A stretch of DNA of 64,000 bases from Sphingobacterium sp. R2 (GCF_040760075.1 NZ_CP142884.1:496001-560000); one strand, 5' to 3'. Shown: positions 9,315-18,360, counted from the stretch's first letter. The notes: generated by a model from the sequence alone, not told the origin. Numbers and translations are program-made.

Positions 9315-9473
9315 TTAGGGTTTAATTGCTGTTTTATATAAAAACACAAAAAAACCGAGGATAAAATTCATCGAAATGCCTTTCTTCTGAACTTCAACTT
9401 CACGCGGTAACAATGTGCGTGCATCGCCCGATGTTACTTCATTACCTTTGTCAAGACTGTGAGTCAATTCCAT
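9315..9473 (-). CDS. Possible small protein with a C-terminal hydrophobic segment
   Basis: An ATG at 9473 opens a 52-codon frame ending at 9315. The product begins MELTHSLDKGNEV, has a polar charged middle, and ends in a hydrophobic stretch (about residues 34-46, MNFILGFFVFLYK) before a basic tail, so it could be a single-pass membrane peptide. Codon choice looks natural and a VxVQKKG-like junction precedes the membrane segment. I do not recognise a family. With only its length and pattern as support it may be spurious. Confidence 0.35.
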   Translation of the reverse strand: MELTHSLDKGNEVTSGDARTLLPREVEVQKKGISMNFILGFFVFLYKTAIKP

Positions 9474-9797
9474 ACTAAGTTTATTTTATGATAAGTGATT
9501 CTATAGCGTTAATGCAAACCACAAAGCCCATCAAAATGGTTGCATCCTTTACAGCCAAACTTTATGCCATATTATTGAAACCCCACATTAATTAATAAAA
9601 AATTAACACTATTAATTATGATTACTTGTACGTACTAAAAAATAAATCGAATTTCTTCCATTTCAAAAAAAAGTGTAGTAAAATGGGGAACAACTGTCCG
9701 AAATAAAAGGCATATTCTTACCTACAAATTATCCAGCTATACGTGCGACTTATATTTCATTTTTTTCCTAACTTAGCCTATGTAATTAAAAAATAAG

Positions 9798-10868
9798 ATG
9801 AACGCGACAGAGAACTATTCAATTCGCGTAGAGCCAACTCAAAATTCAAGACTCTCGCAAGTAGATTTCGACAATCTAAAATTCGGAAAGATTTTATCCG
9901 ACCACATGCTGGTCGCTAACTATGATGACGGTGAATGGAAAGATGTCAGCATCGTTCCTTATGGAGATATCAGTATTAGTCCTTCAATGTCCGCTTTACA
10001 TTATGGTCAAGCGATCTTTGAAGGAATCAAAGCTTATAAATTTGCCGATGGAACAGTAAGCATTTTCCGTCCGGACAGGAACTGGGAAAGATTCAACAAA
10101 TCTGCAGCTCGTTTACAAATGCCCGAGGTCCCTGAAGAGATTTTTATGGATGGCTTAAGCAAGCTATTGGACATCGACCGCAATTGGATCCCGGCAAAAG
10201 AAGGTTCATCATTGTACATCCGTCCATTTATGTTCGCAACAGAAGCAGCATTAGGTGTGCACCCTTCAAAATCATACAAATTTATTGTTATCACCGGCCC
10301 AGTTGGCGCTTATTACAGCAAAGCAATCAGCTTAAAAGTCGAGACCTACTATACGCGTGCAGCCGAAGGTGGTGTCGGTTTTTCTAAGAATGCTGGTAAC
10401 TATGCCTTATCACTTTATCCAACACAATTGGCAAATGATGAGGGTTATGACCAAATTATGTGGACAGATGCTTCCGAGCACAAATACATTGAAGAAGCCG
10501 GTACAGCAAATCTTATTTTCCGCATTGGAGACACAATCATCACTCCACATGGCGACACAATCCTACATGGTGTTACGCGTCGGACAATCATGGAATTGGC
10601 AGAAAAATGGGGTTATAAAACGGAGCAGAGAAAGGTATCCGTCCAAGAACTAATCGACGGTATAAAAGCAGGTATCGTGACAGAAGCTTTCGCAGCGGGC
10701 ACTGCAGCCACCATTACAGATATCAGCTGTATAGGTTATGAAGGACAGGATTATAATTTGCCGCCAGTCGAAGGCCGCGAGTTTTCACATCGTGTTTTGA
10801 ATTACCTCAATGATTTACGCTACGGCAAAGTAGAAGATCCGTATGGTTGGAACTACTTAGTAAAATAA
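9798..10868 (+). CDS. ilvE: Branched-chain amino acid aminotransferase
   Basis: A 356 aa fold-type IV PLP enzyme of the longer BCAT class. The PLP lysine is Lys197 in 'GVGFSKNAGNY', the YGQAIFEGIKAY segment at about 69-80 shapes the substrate pocket, and 'YIEEAGTANLIF' plus 'TLHGVTRR'-like motifs (here ILHGVTRRT) bind cofactor phosphate. It transfers the amino group between glutamate and the keto acids of Leu, Ile and Val in the cytoplasm. It stands alone, not in an ilv/leu operon, and is followed by a strong terminator. Length and start agree with the family. Confidence 0.93.
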   Translation: MNATENYSIRVEPTQNSRLSQVDFDNLKFGKILSDHMLVANYDDGEWKDVSIVPYGDISISPSMSALHYGQAIFEGIKAYKFADGTVSIFRPDRNWERFNKSAARLQMPEVPEEIFMDGLSKLLDIDRNWIPAKEGSSLYIRPFMFATEAALGVHPSKSYKFIVITGPVGAYYSKAISLKVETYYTRAAEGGVGFSKNAGNYALSLYPTQLANDEGYDQIMWTDASEHKYIEEAGTANLIFRIGDTIITPHGDTILHGVTRRTIMELAEKWGYKTEQRKVSVQELIDGIKAGIVTEAFAAGTAATITDISCIGYEGQDYNLPPVEGREFSHRVLNYLNDLRYGKVEDPYGWNYLVK

Positions 10869-10889
10869 TTTCCAAAATGAAATAGAAAA

Positions 10890-10920
10890 GCCTTTGTTAT
10901 TAATAACAAAGGCCTTTTTT
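10890..10920. terminator. Bidirectional intrinsic terminator between ilvE and miaA
   Basis: A perfect 24-base palindrome at 10890-10913 (GCCTTTGTTATT and its complement) is followed by a T-rich run on the plus strand and preceded by A-rich sequence, so it can end both ilvE and the opposite miaA transcript. Confidence 0.85.
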
Positions 10921-11012
10921 ATTAGCTATATACGTTATGCATACCTTGAAACGCGGTCTATAAACCTTACTTGCCTTCGGTGGATAACGTCTAATTCTCT
11001 GCTTTTCGGTCA

Positions 11013-11933
11013 TTAGGAATGCTCTCCTGTCAGCTCCTTTTGCACAAATTCTATAATAGCTGCAGTCTCCAAGGATTGAAACCAGTGTGTACTACCGTAT
11101 TTTTTAAACCAAGTAATCTGTCGCTTCGCATAACGTCTCGAATTTTGTTTGATTTTTTCGGTCGCTTCAGCTAAAGACAGCTTACCATCAAGATAATCAA
11201 ACAACTCTGCATAACCCACCGTGAGGAGTGCAGGTTTCGTCCTGAAAGGAAGTAAAGCTTTCACTTCATCCAATAAGCCTTTGGCCATCATTAGATCTAC
11301 ACGCGAATTGATTCTTTCATACAACCTTTCGCGATCCATATTCAAGCCAATGGTAAGAATAGCAAAAGGTCGTTTTTCAACATCTTTCTTATGGTAAAAT
11401 GACATCGGTTTACCTGTCGCCTCAAAAACTTCAAGAGCACGCACCACACGTTGCGGATTATCGATGTCTGCCGTTTCAAAATATGCGGGGTCAATACTTT
11501 TCAATCGATCTTTTAAGGCTTCCAAGCCCAATACCGCAAGTTCATGATTAAGTCGTTCGCGCACTTCATCTCCCGCTTTGGGCAGATCATCCAATCCTTC
11601 GCAGAGGGCCCTTACAAACAAACCTGATCCACCTACCATAATGACAACGTCATGCAATTGAAATAGTTCTTCTAGTTTCAGTAAAGCTTCACGTTCAAAA
11701 TCGCCTGCTGAATAATCCTGCGTGATGGAGTGTGAATCAATGAAATAATGAGGAGCAGCAGCAAGTTCGTCTAGATCTGGCTTAGCCGTACCAATAGACA
11801 TTTCCCGATAGAACTGACGAGAATCGGCAGAAATTATTGCTGTTTTAAAATATTGTGCCAACGAAATAGCCATTGCAGTCTTACCAACAGCTGTTGGCCC
11901 CACAATGGCTATCAATGTTTTTTTATTTGCCAT
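11013..11933 (-). CDS. miaA: tRNA dimethylallyltransferase MiaA
   Basis: This 306 aa enzyme transfers the dimethylallyl group to N6 of A37 in tRNAs that read UNN codons. The P-loop GPTAVGKT (about 12-19), the substrate motif 'ISADSRQFYREMSIGTAKP', the 'GGSGLFVRAL' motif and the C-terminal 'RRYAKRQITWFKK' RNA-binding motif are all present. It is the last gene of a minus-strand run (pdxA, nucleotidyltransferase, pRiA4b-like, miaA) with gaps of 41-54 nt, probably one operon ending at the shared terminator near 10,900. Confidence 0.95.
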   Translation of the reverse strand: MANKKTLIAIVGPTAVGKTAMAISLAQYFKTAIISADSRQFYREMSIGTAKPDLDELAAAPHYFIDSHSITQDYSAGDFEREALLKLEELFQLHDVVIMVGGSGLFVRALCEGLDDLPKAGDEVRERLNHELAVLGLEALKDRLKSIDPAYFETADIDNPQRVVRALEVFEATGKPMSFYHKKDVEKRPFAILTIGLNMDRERLYERINSRVDLMMAKGLLDEVKALLPFRTKPALLTVGYAELFDYLDGKLSLAEATEKIKQNSRRYAKRQITWFKKYGSTHWFQSLETAAIIEFVQKELTGEHS

Positions 11934-11974
11934 ACTAGTTCACAGGCCTAAAAAAACCTGCAAATTTTTCTTAA

Positions 11975-12568
11975 TTAATATTCGTCCTCGTAGCCGTTGG
12001 ATTCTTCACGCTCTTCACCTTCTTCCCCTTCTTCCTCATCGTCACCATCACTATCGAAGCCATCCAATTCATCTTCATCATCCACGCCATATTGCGTATC
12101 GTCTTCCTCTACAAATTCATCCTCTTCAACAGCATCTGCTACCGGGAAATTTGCCGCAGTCATCGTCTTTGGAACCTGTCCAATAGATTTAAATAATGAA
12201 GGATAAACCTTTCCGTCCTCTTCTTTCAAAATCTTGATCAATTCAACCTGAAAATCATAAGGACGATCAAAATTGTAAACGTAGTAAAATTTCTGATGTG
12301 GGTCATCAATAAACTTGCTTAAACGGATATTCTCCATCAACAATACCTCAGTATCTTTTTTACGTTGAATAGGCTTGAATGCAATTTCAGTTCCCTTTTT
12401 CCATTGATCATTACTCACATAAAAAGAGGAAGATGCATCTGCATTATATCCTGTTGATTTATGGATTTCCTCATGTAGGTCTATAAATGTACTTTTAGAA
12501 GGCATGTCAATCTCACGGTACACATCTTCATAATCTTCAAAAGTAACTCTAAATCTATAAATTGCCAT
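11975..12568 (-). CDS. Plasmid pRiA4b ORF-3 / IS1096 passenger-like protein with acidic tail
   Basis: A 197 aa protein whose first 135 residues resemble the pRiA4b ORF-3 (IS1096 'TnpR' passenger) domain: 'YRFRVTFEDYEDVYREID', 'FIDLHEEIHKSTGY' and 'KFYYVYNFDRPYDFQVELIKI' fit the family pattern. The C-terminal 55 residues are almost all Asp, Glu and Gly, an extreme low-complexity acidic tail. Despite the family name there is no transposon here; the gene is embedded between the nucleotidyltransferase and miaA with short gaps. Molecular function is unknown. A role linked to RNA is only suggested by its neighbours. Confidence 0.75.
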   Translation of the reverse strand: MAIYRFRVTFEDYEDVYREIDMPSKSTFIDLHEEIHKSTGYNADASSSFYVSNDQWKKGTEIAFKPIQRKKDTEVLLMENIRLSKFIDDPHQKFYYVYNFDRPYDFQVELIKILKEEDGKVYPSLFKSIGQVPKTMTAANFPVADAVEEDEFVEEDDTQYGVDDEDELDGFDSDGDDEEEGEEGEEREESNGYEDEY

Positions 12569-12614
12569 CTCTACTATTTTCTTCTTTTAACCTTTTTAAA
12601 AATAATACTATATT

Positions 12615-14048
12615 TTAAGAATTGGAAATTTCCAATGGGATTTCTTGTTTGATCGTCAAGTTCATTTCCCCTGCTTTTTGAACCAGAAATTGATAGGCTT
12701 CTATTCGGGAGTTTGGAATCTCGCCCTCCAGAATAGCTTCACGAATCAAATTTTTAAGCTGCCCCACGGTACGTCCTGGTGCCAGACCAAATAAGAGCAT
12801 AATATCCTCCCCACTAATTGGCGGCTGCCAATTTCGCACCTTATCCCGCTCTTCGACATCCTTCAGTTTTTGTTTGACAAGTTCAAAATTCTGTCGATAT
12901 TTTTTCTTTTTAAACTCATTCTTTGTTGTCACATCCGCATGGCATAGCATCATCAGGGCTTCAATGTCGTCACCAGCCTCAAATAACAGACGGCGCACGG
13001 CCGAATCTGTTACAATATCTTGTGCCAATACAATCGGCCGAAGATGCAATTGTACCAGCTTCTGAACAAATTTCATTTTCTCGTTGAGCGGAAGCTTCAA
13101 TTCAGCAAATAACTTGGGAACCATGCGGGCACCGCGATCTTCATGACCATGAAAAGTCCAGCCGAGCTTTCTATCGAAACGTTTTGTTGCTGGTTTAGCA
13201 ATATCATGCATAATCGCCGCCCAACGTAACCAAAGATCATCCGATAATTCGCAGACATTATCAAGAACTTCCAACGTATGGTAGAAATTATCTTTATGTC
13301 CCTTTCCATCAATAATATCCACACCATGTAAATTATACATCGCCGGAAATATCAATTCCAATAGCCCAGTATCAAACAAGTATTTGAATCCCACCGAAGG
13401 TTTTGGCGAAAGAATAATCTTATTGATTTCATCAATAATCCGCTCTTTGGAAATAATTTTTATTCGCTCTTTGGTATCGGTAATTGCTGTAATTGCTTCG
13501 ATAGCAATTTTAAAATTCAACTGCGTGGCGAATCGAATGGCGCGCATCATACGCAATGGGTCGTCCGAAAACGTTTCAATCGGGCCCAAGGGAGTTCTAA
13601 TGATCCGCTGTTCAAGATCGTGTACACCTCCGAATGGATCGACTAAAGTACCATAATCAGCTTTATTCAGTGAAAAGGCCATTGCATTGATTGTAAAATC
13701 ACGCCTATTTTGATCATCGGATAGCGAGCCATCTTCTACGATAGGCTTGCGCGAATTAGCGCGGTAGGATTCCCTTCGCGCACCGACAAATTCTACATTG
13801 AGCCCCTCATATACAAGCATTGCTGTTCCGAAATTCTTATATACGGCAACTTTGGCATGTAGCTTTTCACCCAGCAACGTTGCAAATTCAATTCCACTTC
13901 CGACAACAACAATGTCCACATCATTCTTAAAAGGACGCTTCATAATATGGTCGCGGACATACCCACCGATGACATAACATTCGGTATGTGTTGTCTCGGC
14001 AAGTTCCTTAATGATAGTAAAGATTGGATGTTGTAAATTATCGTACAT
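12615..14048 (-). CDS. CCA tRNA nucleotidyltransferase / poly(A) polymerase family with HD domain
   Basis: The 477 aa protein begins with a class II nucleotidyltransferase head: GGYVRD at about 29-34 and the catalytic NDVDIVVVG segment just after. Next come the 'RRESYR' and 'RRDFTINAMA' motifs, the RNA/NTP-binding 'DPLRMMRAIRFATQL' motif, and an HD phosphohydrolase domain with MHDIAKP. This architecture is that of bacterial tRNA CCA-adding enzymes; a poly(A) polymerase role cannot be excluded by sequence alone. I start at the ATG at 14048 rather than the TTG six bases upstream. It lies in the pdxA-miaA run. Confidence 0.88.
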   Translation of the reverse strand: MYDNLQHPIFTIIKELAETTHTECYVIGGYVRDHIMKRPFKNDVDIVVVGSGIEFATLLGEKLHAKVAVYKNFGTAMLVYEGLNVEFVGARRESYRANSRKPIVEDGSLSDDQNRRDFTINAMAFSLNKADYGTLVDPFGGVHDLEQRIIRTPLGPIETFSDDPLRMMRAIRFATQLNFKIAIEAITAITDTKERIKIISKERIIDEINKIILSPKPSVGFKYLFDTGLLELIFPAMYNLHGVDIIDGKGHKDNFYHTLEVLDNVCELSDDLWLRWAAIMHDIAKPATKRFDRKLGWTFHGHEDRGARMVPKLFAELKLPLNEKMKFVQKLVQLHLRPIVLAQDIVTDSAVRRLLFEAGDDIEALMMLCHADVTTKNEFKKKKYRQNFELVKQKLKDVEERDKVRNWQPPISGEDIMLLFGLAPGRTVGQLKNLIREAILEGEIPNSRIEAYQFLVQKAGEMNLTIKQEIPLEISNS

Positions 14049-14102
14049 AGTCAAAACAGCAGGTAAAAAACCAAACAGTTTGCAAAAGTAACAATTTTTT
14101 CC

Positions 14103-15158
14103 CTAATCCCTATCTTTGGATAATTTACGGAAAGCAAGTGGATTTTTAAGTAATTCAGCTTGTTCACGGCGACGTTTTACAATATGCAATGCAGAAAAAA
14201 TTGCCTCTACAAAAGAGCTTTCAGACGCGAAATTTTTTCCGGCAATATCATATCCTGTCCCATGATCTGGGGAGGTGCGTACAATAGGTAAACCCGCTGT
14301 ATAGTTTACACCGGCACCTTTGGCGATATGTTTAAAAGGAATCAACCCTTGGTCATGGTACATCGCCAATACCGCATCAAATTTCTCATATGCTCCTTTC
14401 GCGAAAAATCCATCGGCAGGATAAGGTCCGAAACAGAAAATCCCTAGTTCGTTGGCTTTTTCTACAGTAGGCCTGATGATCTGATCATCTTCGGTACCAA
14501 TAATACCATGATCACCAGCATGTGGGTTAAGTCCTAAAACTGCTATTTTAGGCTTTTCCACCCAGAAATCTTTCTTCAGCGAATCATTCATCAGCGCAAG
14601 TTTTTTGAGAATGGCTTCTTCGGTAATTTGAGCAGCAACCTCATGCAATGGAATATGGCCCGTCACCACTCCAATACGCAGTTCATCACATACCATAAAC
14701 ATCAATACATCATCAGCTCCAACTTTCGCTTGTAGGTATTCGGTATGTCCTGGAAATTGGAATCCCTCCTGCTGAATATTATGTTTGTTGATAGGAGCAG
14801 TTACCAAAGCATCGATTTTACCGGCTTTTAAATCTTCAACGGCTTTCTCTAGAGACAGAAAAGCATATTTACCGCCAATTTCGTTTTCTTCACCCAACGA
14901 AATTTTGACATCTTCCTGCCAGCAATTGATCATATTTGCTCTTTTGGAATGCGCCTGCTCAGCATCATTAATGACGTTAAAACTAAAATCATTTACGCCG
15001 ATTGCTTTACGGTGAAAAGAAGCAACCTTCGTATTTCCATAAACCACCGGCGTAAAGAAATCGCACATCCGCTGATCTACCAAAGATTTAATGATTACTT
15101 CAAGTCCAATGCCGTTAATATCGCCTACGGTAATTCCGATTTTTAATTTATCGCTCAT
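14103..15158 (-). CDS. pdxA: 4-hydroxythreonine-4-phosphate dehydrogenase PdxA
   Basis: A 351 aa enzyme of the PdxA/isocitrate dehydrogenase-like fold. Visible motifs are 'GITVGDINGIGLEV' at the start, 'GHTEYLQAK' with a metal-binding His, 'LGLNPHAGDHG' with another, and 'AMYHDQGLIPFK' with the third His region near the active site. It oxidises 4-phosphohydroxy-L-threonine in vitamin B6 biosynthesis, forming with PdxJ the pyridoxine ring; pdxJ is not in the window. It heads the minus-strand run that ends with miaA and is divergent from rsmA, a neighbour it often has in other bacteria. Confidence 0.93.
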   Translation of the reverse strand: MSDKLKIGITVGDINGIGLEVIIKSLVDQRMCDFFTPVVYGNTKVASFHRKAIGVNDFSFNVINDAEQAHSKRANMINCWQEDVKISLGEENEIGGKYAFLSLEKAVEDLKAGKIDALVTAPINKHNIQQEGFQFPGHTEYLQAKVGADDVLMFMVCDELRIGVVTGHIPLHEVAAQITEEAILKKLALMNDSLKKDFWVEKPKIAVLGLNPHAGDHGIIGTEDDQIIRPTVEKANELGIFCFGPYPADGFFAKGAYEKFDAVLAMYHDQGLIPFKHIAKGAGVNYTAGLPIVRTSPDHGTGYDIAGKNFASESSFVEAIFSALHIVKRRREQAELLKNPLAFRKLSKDRD

Positions 15159-15306
15159 TCTGTTTAAATGCTTTGATTCAAAAATAAGGATTTTTTTTTA
15201 GTATTGGGTATTGTCCTTTATCCTTGTTTTTTGCTTGTTGCTCTTTTTAACACTTAGCTTTTCACAGCTGACTTCTAATTTCTGACTTTTAATTTTTAAT
15301 TTTCAC

Positions 15307-15314
15307 TACTTTTG
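15307..15314 (+). promoter_or_regulatory. Candidate -7 element immediately before rsmA
   Basis: TACTTTTG matches TAnnTTTG exactly and ends only four bases before the rsmA ATG. If used, the transcript would start at or next to the start codon. Upstream lies a tandem repeat of CTGACTTnTAATTT (about 15269-15295) and no clear -33 TTG. Confidence 0.35.
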
Positions 15315-15318
15315 CAAC

Positions 15319-16098
15319 ATGAGTACAGTAAGAGCAAAAAAACATTTAGGACAGCATTTCTTGAACGACAAAAATGCTGCACAGAAGATTGTGGAAGCAT
15401 TGGATCCTAAACTGGGTTTTAGCCAAGTGCTTGAAGTGGGGCCTGGGATGGGTGTACTTTCAGATTTTCTCCTGCAGAAAGAGGAATATGAAACCTATTT
15501 GATCGATGTGGATGAGGAATCTATTGCTTATTTGGACGACAAATATCCCCAATTGGGCAAAAGGTTAATCCATGGGGATTTCCTAAACCTTGATTTTTCA
15601 AAATACTTTGGGGAGAAAATGGCTGTCATTGGCAATTTCCCGTACAACATCTCCTCCCAGATTCTCTTTAAAATTTTGGATGAACGCCAACGTGTCGTTC
15701 AGATGACGGGTATGTTCCAGAAAGAAGTAGCCGAACGTTGTACAGCTAAAGCGGGCAGCAAGGAATATGGTATCTTAAGTGTCTTTTTACAGGCCTATTA
15801 TAAAGTAGAATATCTTTTTACTGTAAAAGCAGGAGCTTTTAATCCACCGCCAAAAGTATTGTCGGGCGTTATCCGTATGACACGCAATGACCGAGAACAA
15901 TTGAATTGTGATGAAAAACTATTTTGGCGTGTTGTCAAAGCGGGCTTCAATCAACGTCGTAAAACTCTTCGGAATTCACTCTCTGGCGTTGTCCCCAAAG
16001 ATAAAATGTCCGATAATCCACTCTACGAACTACGAGCAGAACGACTGACAGTAGATGATTTTGTCGGCTTAACAAATGAAATAGAAAACAGTCTTTAA
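15319..16098 (+). CDS. rsmA: 16S rRNA dimethyladenosine methyltransferase RsmA (KsgA)
   Basis: A 259 aa SAM-dependent enzyme that dimethylates two adjacent adenines in helix 45 of 16S rRNA. It shows the conserved start 'RAKKHLGQHFLND', SAM motif I 'VLEVGPGMGVLS' (about 38-50), the catalytic motif IV as NFPY in 'GNFPYNISSQI', and the C-terminal 'VVKAGFNQRRKTLRNSL' helix. Length is typical. One base separates its stop from the next start, so the FAD monooxygenase gene may be co-transcribed, although no functional link is known. Confidence 0.95.
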   Translation: MSTVRAKKHLGQHFLNDKNAAQKIVEALDPKLGFSQVLEVGPGMGVLSDFLLQKEEYETYLIDVDEESIAYLDDKYPQLGKRLIHGDFLNLDFSKYFGEKMAVIGNFPYNISSQILFKILDERQRVVQMTGMFQKEVAERCTAKAGSKEYGILSVFLQAYYKVEYLFTVKAGAFNPPPKVLSGVIRMTRNDREQLNCDEKLFWRVVKAGFNQRRKTLRNSLSGVVPKDKMSDNPLYELRAERLTVDDFVGLTNEIENSL

Positions 16099-16099
16099 T

Positions 16100-17284
16100 A
16101 TGCATTCAACAGACAGCACATTTATTATCGTTGGTGGAGGTATCGCGGGATTGTGTGCTGCAATTGGTCTGACAAAGCTCGGCATTGACGCCCAGGTTTA
16201 TGAAAGTGCAGACGAGTTAAAAGGTATCGGAGCAGGATTTGGTCTTGCAGCCAATGCCATGCAAGCCTTGGAGCATTTAGGGCTCAAAGACGAAATCGTT
16301 CCAATAGGACATTATCTTGCGTCCTACAATGTCTTGGATCAAAAGGGAAATATCTTGGTTGAACCAGATACGAAGTCAATCAGCCGAAAATATCAACAGG
16401 ACAACTTCGCTATTCATCGGGCAGACCTGCATCAATTTCTATTATCCAAAATCTCAAACACACAGATCCACCTTGGCAAACGCGCCGTTTCGTTCGAACG
16501 AGAGGGGGAAGATCTTCAAGTTTATTTTGCAGATGGAAGCCATGTAAGGGGTCAAGCACTCTTAATTGCCGATGGGGTACACTCTCCCTTACGGCAGCAA
16601 CTTATACCCGGTTCGGCACCACGATATTCTGGTTACACCTGCTGGCGGGCCACCATTGATAATAGCAGCATACAACTCACCAAAGGGACGGAAACCTGGG
16701 GTACTAAAGGACGTTTTGGTATGACACCACTTGTCAATAACCGCATTTATTGGTACGCTTGTATCAATACCACTGCACGGAACCCAATCTTAAAAAAGTG
16801 GTGCACAAAAGAACTTCTTGAAAATTTTAAGAGTTATCATGCACCTATTCCAACAATCCTATCTGAAACTAAGGATAGCGAACTGATTGCAAACGATATT
16901 ATCGATATTGCACCGCTTGACCGTCTTGCATTTGACAACATACTCTTGCTCGGAGATGCTGGACATGCAACAACTCCTAACCTTGGCCAGGGAGCCTGTC
17001 AGGCTATTGAAGATGTGGCTGTACTGATGGACGAGCTTCAAACCGATGTGCCCATCGACGTAGCTTTCCAACGATTTGAAAAGAGAAGATTGGAGCGAGT
17101 AAATTACATTTGTAATACCTCATGGAGGATAGGCAAAATTGCACAATGGGAAAATCCACTCCTAATCGGAATACGAAATTTTATCATGAAGACTATGCCG
17201 AACCGTATGAAACAACAGCAGCTAAACAAATTACTTTCTGTGGATTTTATGCAGATCAACCGTAATCATGTCCCCCGGAACTAA
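16100..17284 (+). CDS. FAD-dependent aromatic-hydroxylase-type monooxygenase
   Basis: The 394 aa protein matches single-component flavin monooxygenases of the PHBH fold. An N-terminal Rossmann motif GGGIAG (about 12-17) binds FAD. The middle DG motif 'LIADGVHSPLR' contacts FAD and NAD(P)H, and the GD motif 'LLGDAGHATTPNLGQGACQAIED' binds the ribityl chain. It resembles urate and salicylate hydroxylase-like enzymes, but the substrate is not evident, and tetracycline-type substrates cannot be claimed. It lacks membrane segments. It begins one base after rsmA. Confidence 0.85.
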   Translation: MHSTDSTFIIVGGGIAGLCAAIGLTKLGIDAQVYESADELKGIGAGFGLAANAMQALEHLGLKDEIVPIGHYLASYNVLDQKGNILVEPDTKSISRKYQQDNFAIHRADLHQFLLSKISNTQIHLGKRAVSFEREGEDLQVYFADGSHVRGQALLIADGVHSPLRQQLIPGSAPRYSGYTCWRATIDNSSIQLTKGTETWGTKGRFGMTPLVNNRIYWYACINTTARNPILKKWCTKELLENFKSYHAPIPTILSETKDSELIANDIIDIAPLDRLAFDNILLLGDAGHATTPNLGQGACQAIEDVAVLMDELQTDVPIDVAFQRFEKRRLERVNYICNTSWRIGKIAQWENPLLIGIRNFIMKTMPNRMKQQQLNKLLSVDFMQINRNHVPRN

Positions 17285-17332
17285 ACCATAGAAACACGAC
17301 TTATTTATCGTTTCCACTAAAAAAATAATTGG

Positions 17333-18265
17333 ATGAAAACTACTATTCTAATCGTCGACGACATTCATGAGATCATGCTAAAAAAATTCGATCAGGCAGG
17401 TATCCATTACGATTATCAGCCCAATATCAGCCGAGAAGAAGCCGAGAAAATTATTTCTAACTATTCGGGCATGGTCATCCGTTCTAAATTTCAGGTCGAT
17501 AAAGCTTTTTTTGACCTGGCGCCAAACCTCCGCTTTATCGCTCGTGCCGGTGCAGGTATGGACAATATCGACGATACAATTGCTGCGCAGAGAGACGTGC
17601 TGTTAATTCCTGCAAATGAAGGCAATCGGGATGCTGTTGGTGAACATATGATCGGGATGTTGCTTAGTTTGATGAACAATCTGAATCGGGGTGACCAACA
17701 AATACGATCTGGCCAGTGGTTACGTGAAGCCAATCGTGGCTACGAACTTAAGGGACGTACTGTAGGGTTAATTGGCTATGGCCACAATGGCATGGCCATG
17801 GCAAAAAAACTATCCGGTTTTGATGTACAGGTGCTTGCCTATGATAAATACCGAATCGACTACGCGGATCAATATGCCGCCGCAGCCGACATGGAAAAAA
17901 TCTGCAAAGAAGCCGATGTGATCAGTTTCCATATTCCCTTAACGGATGAAACAAAGGGGATGATCGATGTGGATTATCTGGCTAAATTTGAAAAACCTAT
18001 TTTCTTTTTACTGGGGGCACGAGGTGGTATTGTACAAGTACCCGCAGTATTAAATGGTCTTGATTCAGGCTCCATTCTGGGAGCAGCATTTGATGTATTG
18101 CCTGTAGAAAAGTTTCCAAAACTGGCTGAACAGGCATGGTATGCGGATCTTATCCGCAGAGACAATGTGATCTTATCTCCACATGTTGCCGGATGGACAT
18201 TCGAAAGTTATTATAAATTATCGGAAGTGGCTGCCGATAAGATTATTGCATTTGTGGCTTCTTGA
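17333..18265 (+). CDS. D-isomer 2-hydroxyacid dehydrogenase (phosphoglycerate dehydrogenase-like)
   Basis: This 310 aa protein has the two-domain layout of D-2-hydroxyacid dehydrogenases. The NAD-binding motif GYGHNG lies at about 147-152, the catalytic Arg is in the 'LGARGGIV' segment, an Asp/Glu region is near 'AAFDVLPVEKFP', and the catalytic His is in 'LSPHVAGWT'. The N-terminal substrate domain contains 'IARAGAGMDNID', also conserved. It lacks the ACT regulatory domain of long SerA proteins, so it could be a short 3-phosphoglycerate dehydrogenase or an enzyme for another 2-keto acid. It lies 48 nt after the monooxygenase. Confidence 0.85.
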   Translation: MKTTILIVDDIHEIMLKKFDQAGIHYDYQPNISREEAEKIISNYSGMVIRSKFQVDKAFFDLAPNLRFIARAGAGMDNIDDTIAAQRDVLLIPANEGNRDAVGEHMIGMLLSLMNNLNRGDQQIRSGQWLREANRGYELKGRTVGLIGYGHNGMAMAKKLSGFDVQVLAYDKYRIDYADQYAAAADMEKICKEADVISFHIPLTDETKGMIDVDYLAKFEKPIFFLLGARGGIVQVPAVLNGLDSGSILGAAFDVLPVEKFPKLAEQAWYADLIRRDNVILSPHVAGWTFESYYKLSEVAADKIIAFVAS

Positions 18266-18360
18266 GTTTTACACGGCCCCAATGGCCAAAATCTCTGGTG
18301 CAGCAGGCAGCTACAATACATGAAGTTTGAGTAATCTATTTTTGCTGTCCTAGTAAAAAC

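Larger units (their letters stand above)
9106..9797. other. Long gap between GH3 gene and ilvE
   Basis: About 690 AT-rich bases holding a perfect inverted repeat (9187-9230) and one plausible 52-codon minus-strand gene (9315-9473). The rest shows no coding pattern. Just before ilvE the sequence TAACTTAG (about 9769-9776) is a 7 of 8 match to the -7 consensus and may belong to the ilvE promoter. Confidence 0.5.

Noticed and set aside
12000-12180. Serine-rich and histidine-rich plus-strand frames
   Set aside because: They are the complement of the acidic Asp/Glu tail codons of the pRiA4b-like gene on the minus strand.
11975-12568. Transposon or insertion sequence suggested by the IS1096-passenger name
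   Set aside because: No transposase, terminal inverted repeats or target duplication were found nearby; the gene is embedded in a compact housekeeping run.
16100-17284. Tetracycline-inactivating (TetX-type) monooxygenase
   Set aside because: Only the general FAD-monooxygenase motifs are shared; nothing in the sequence points to that substrate class.
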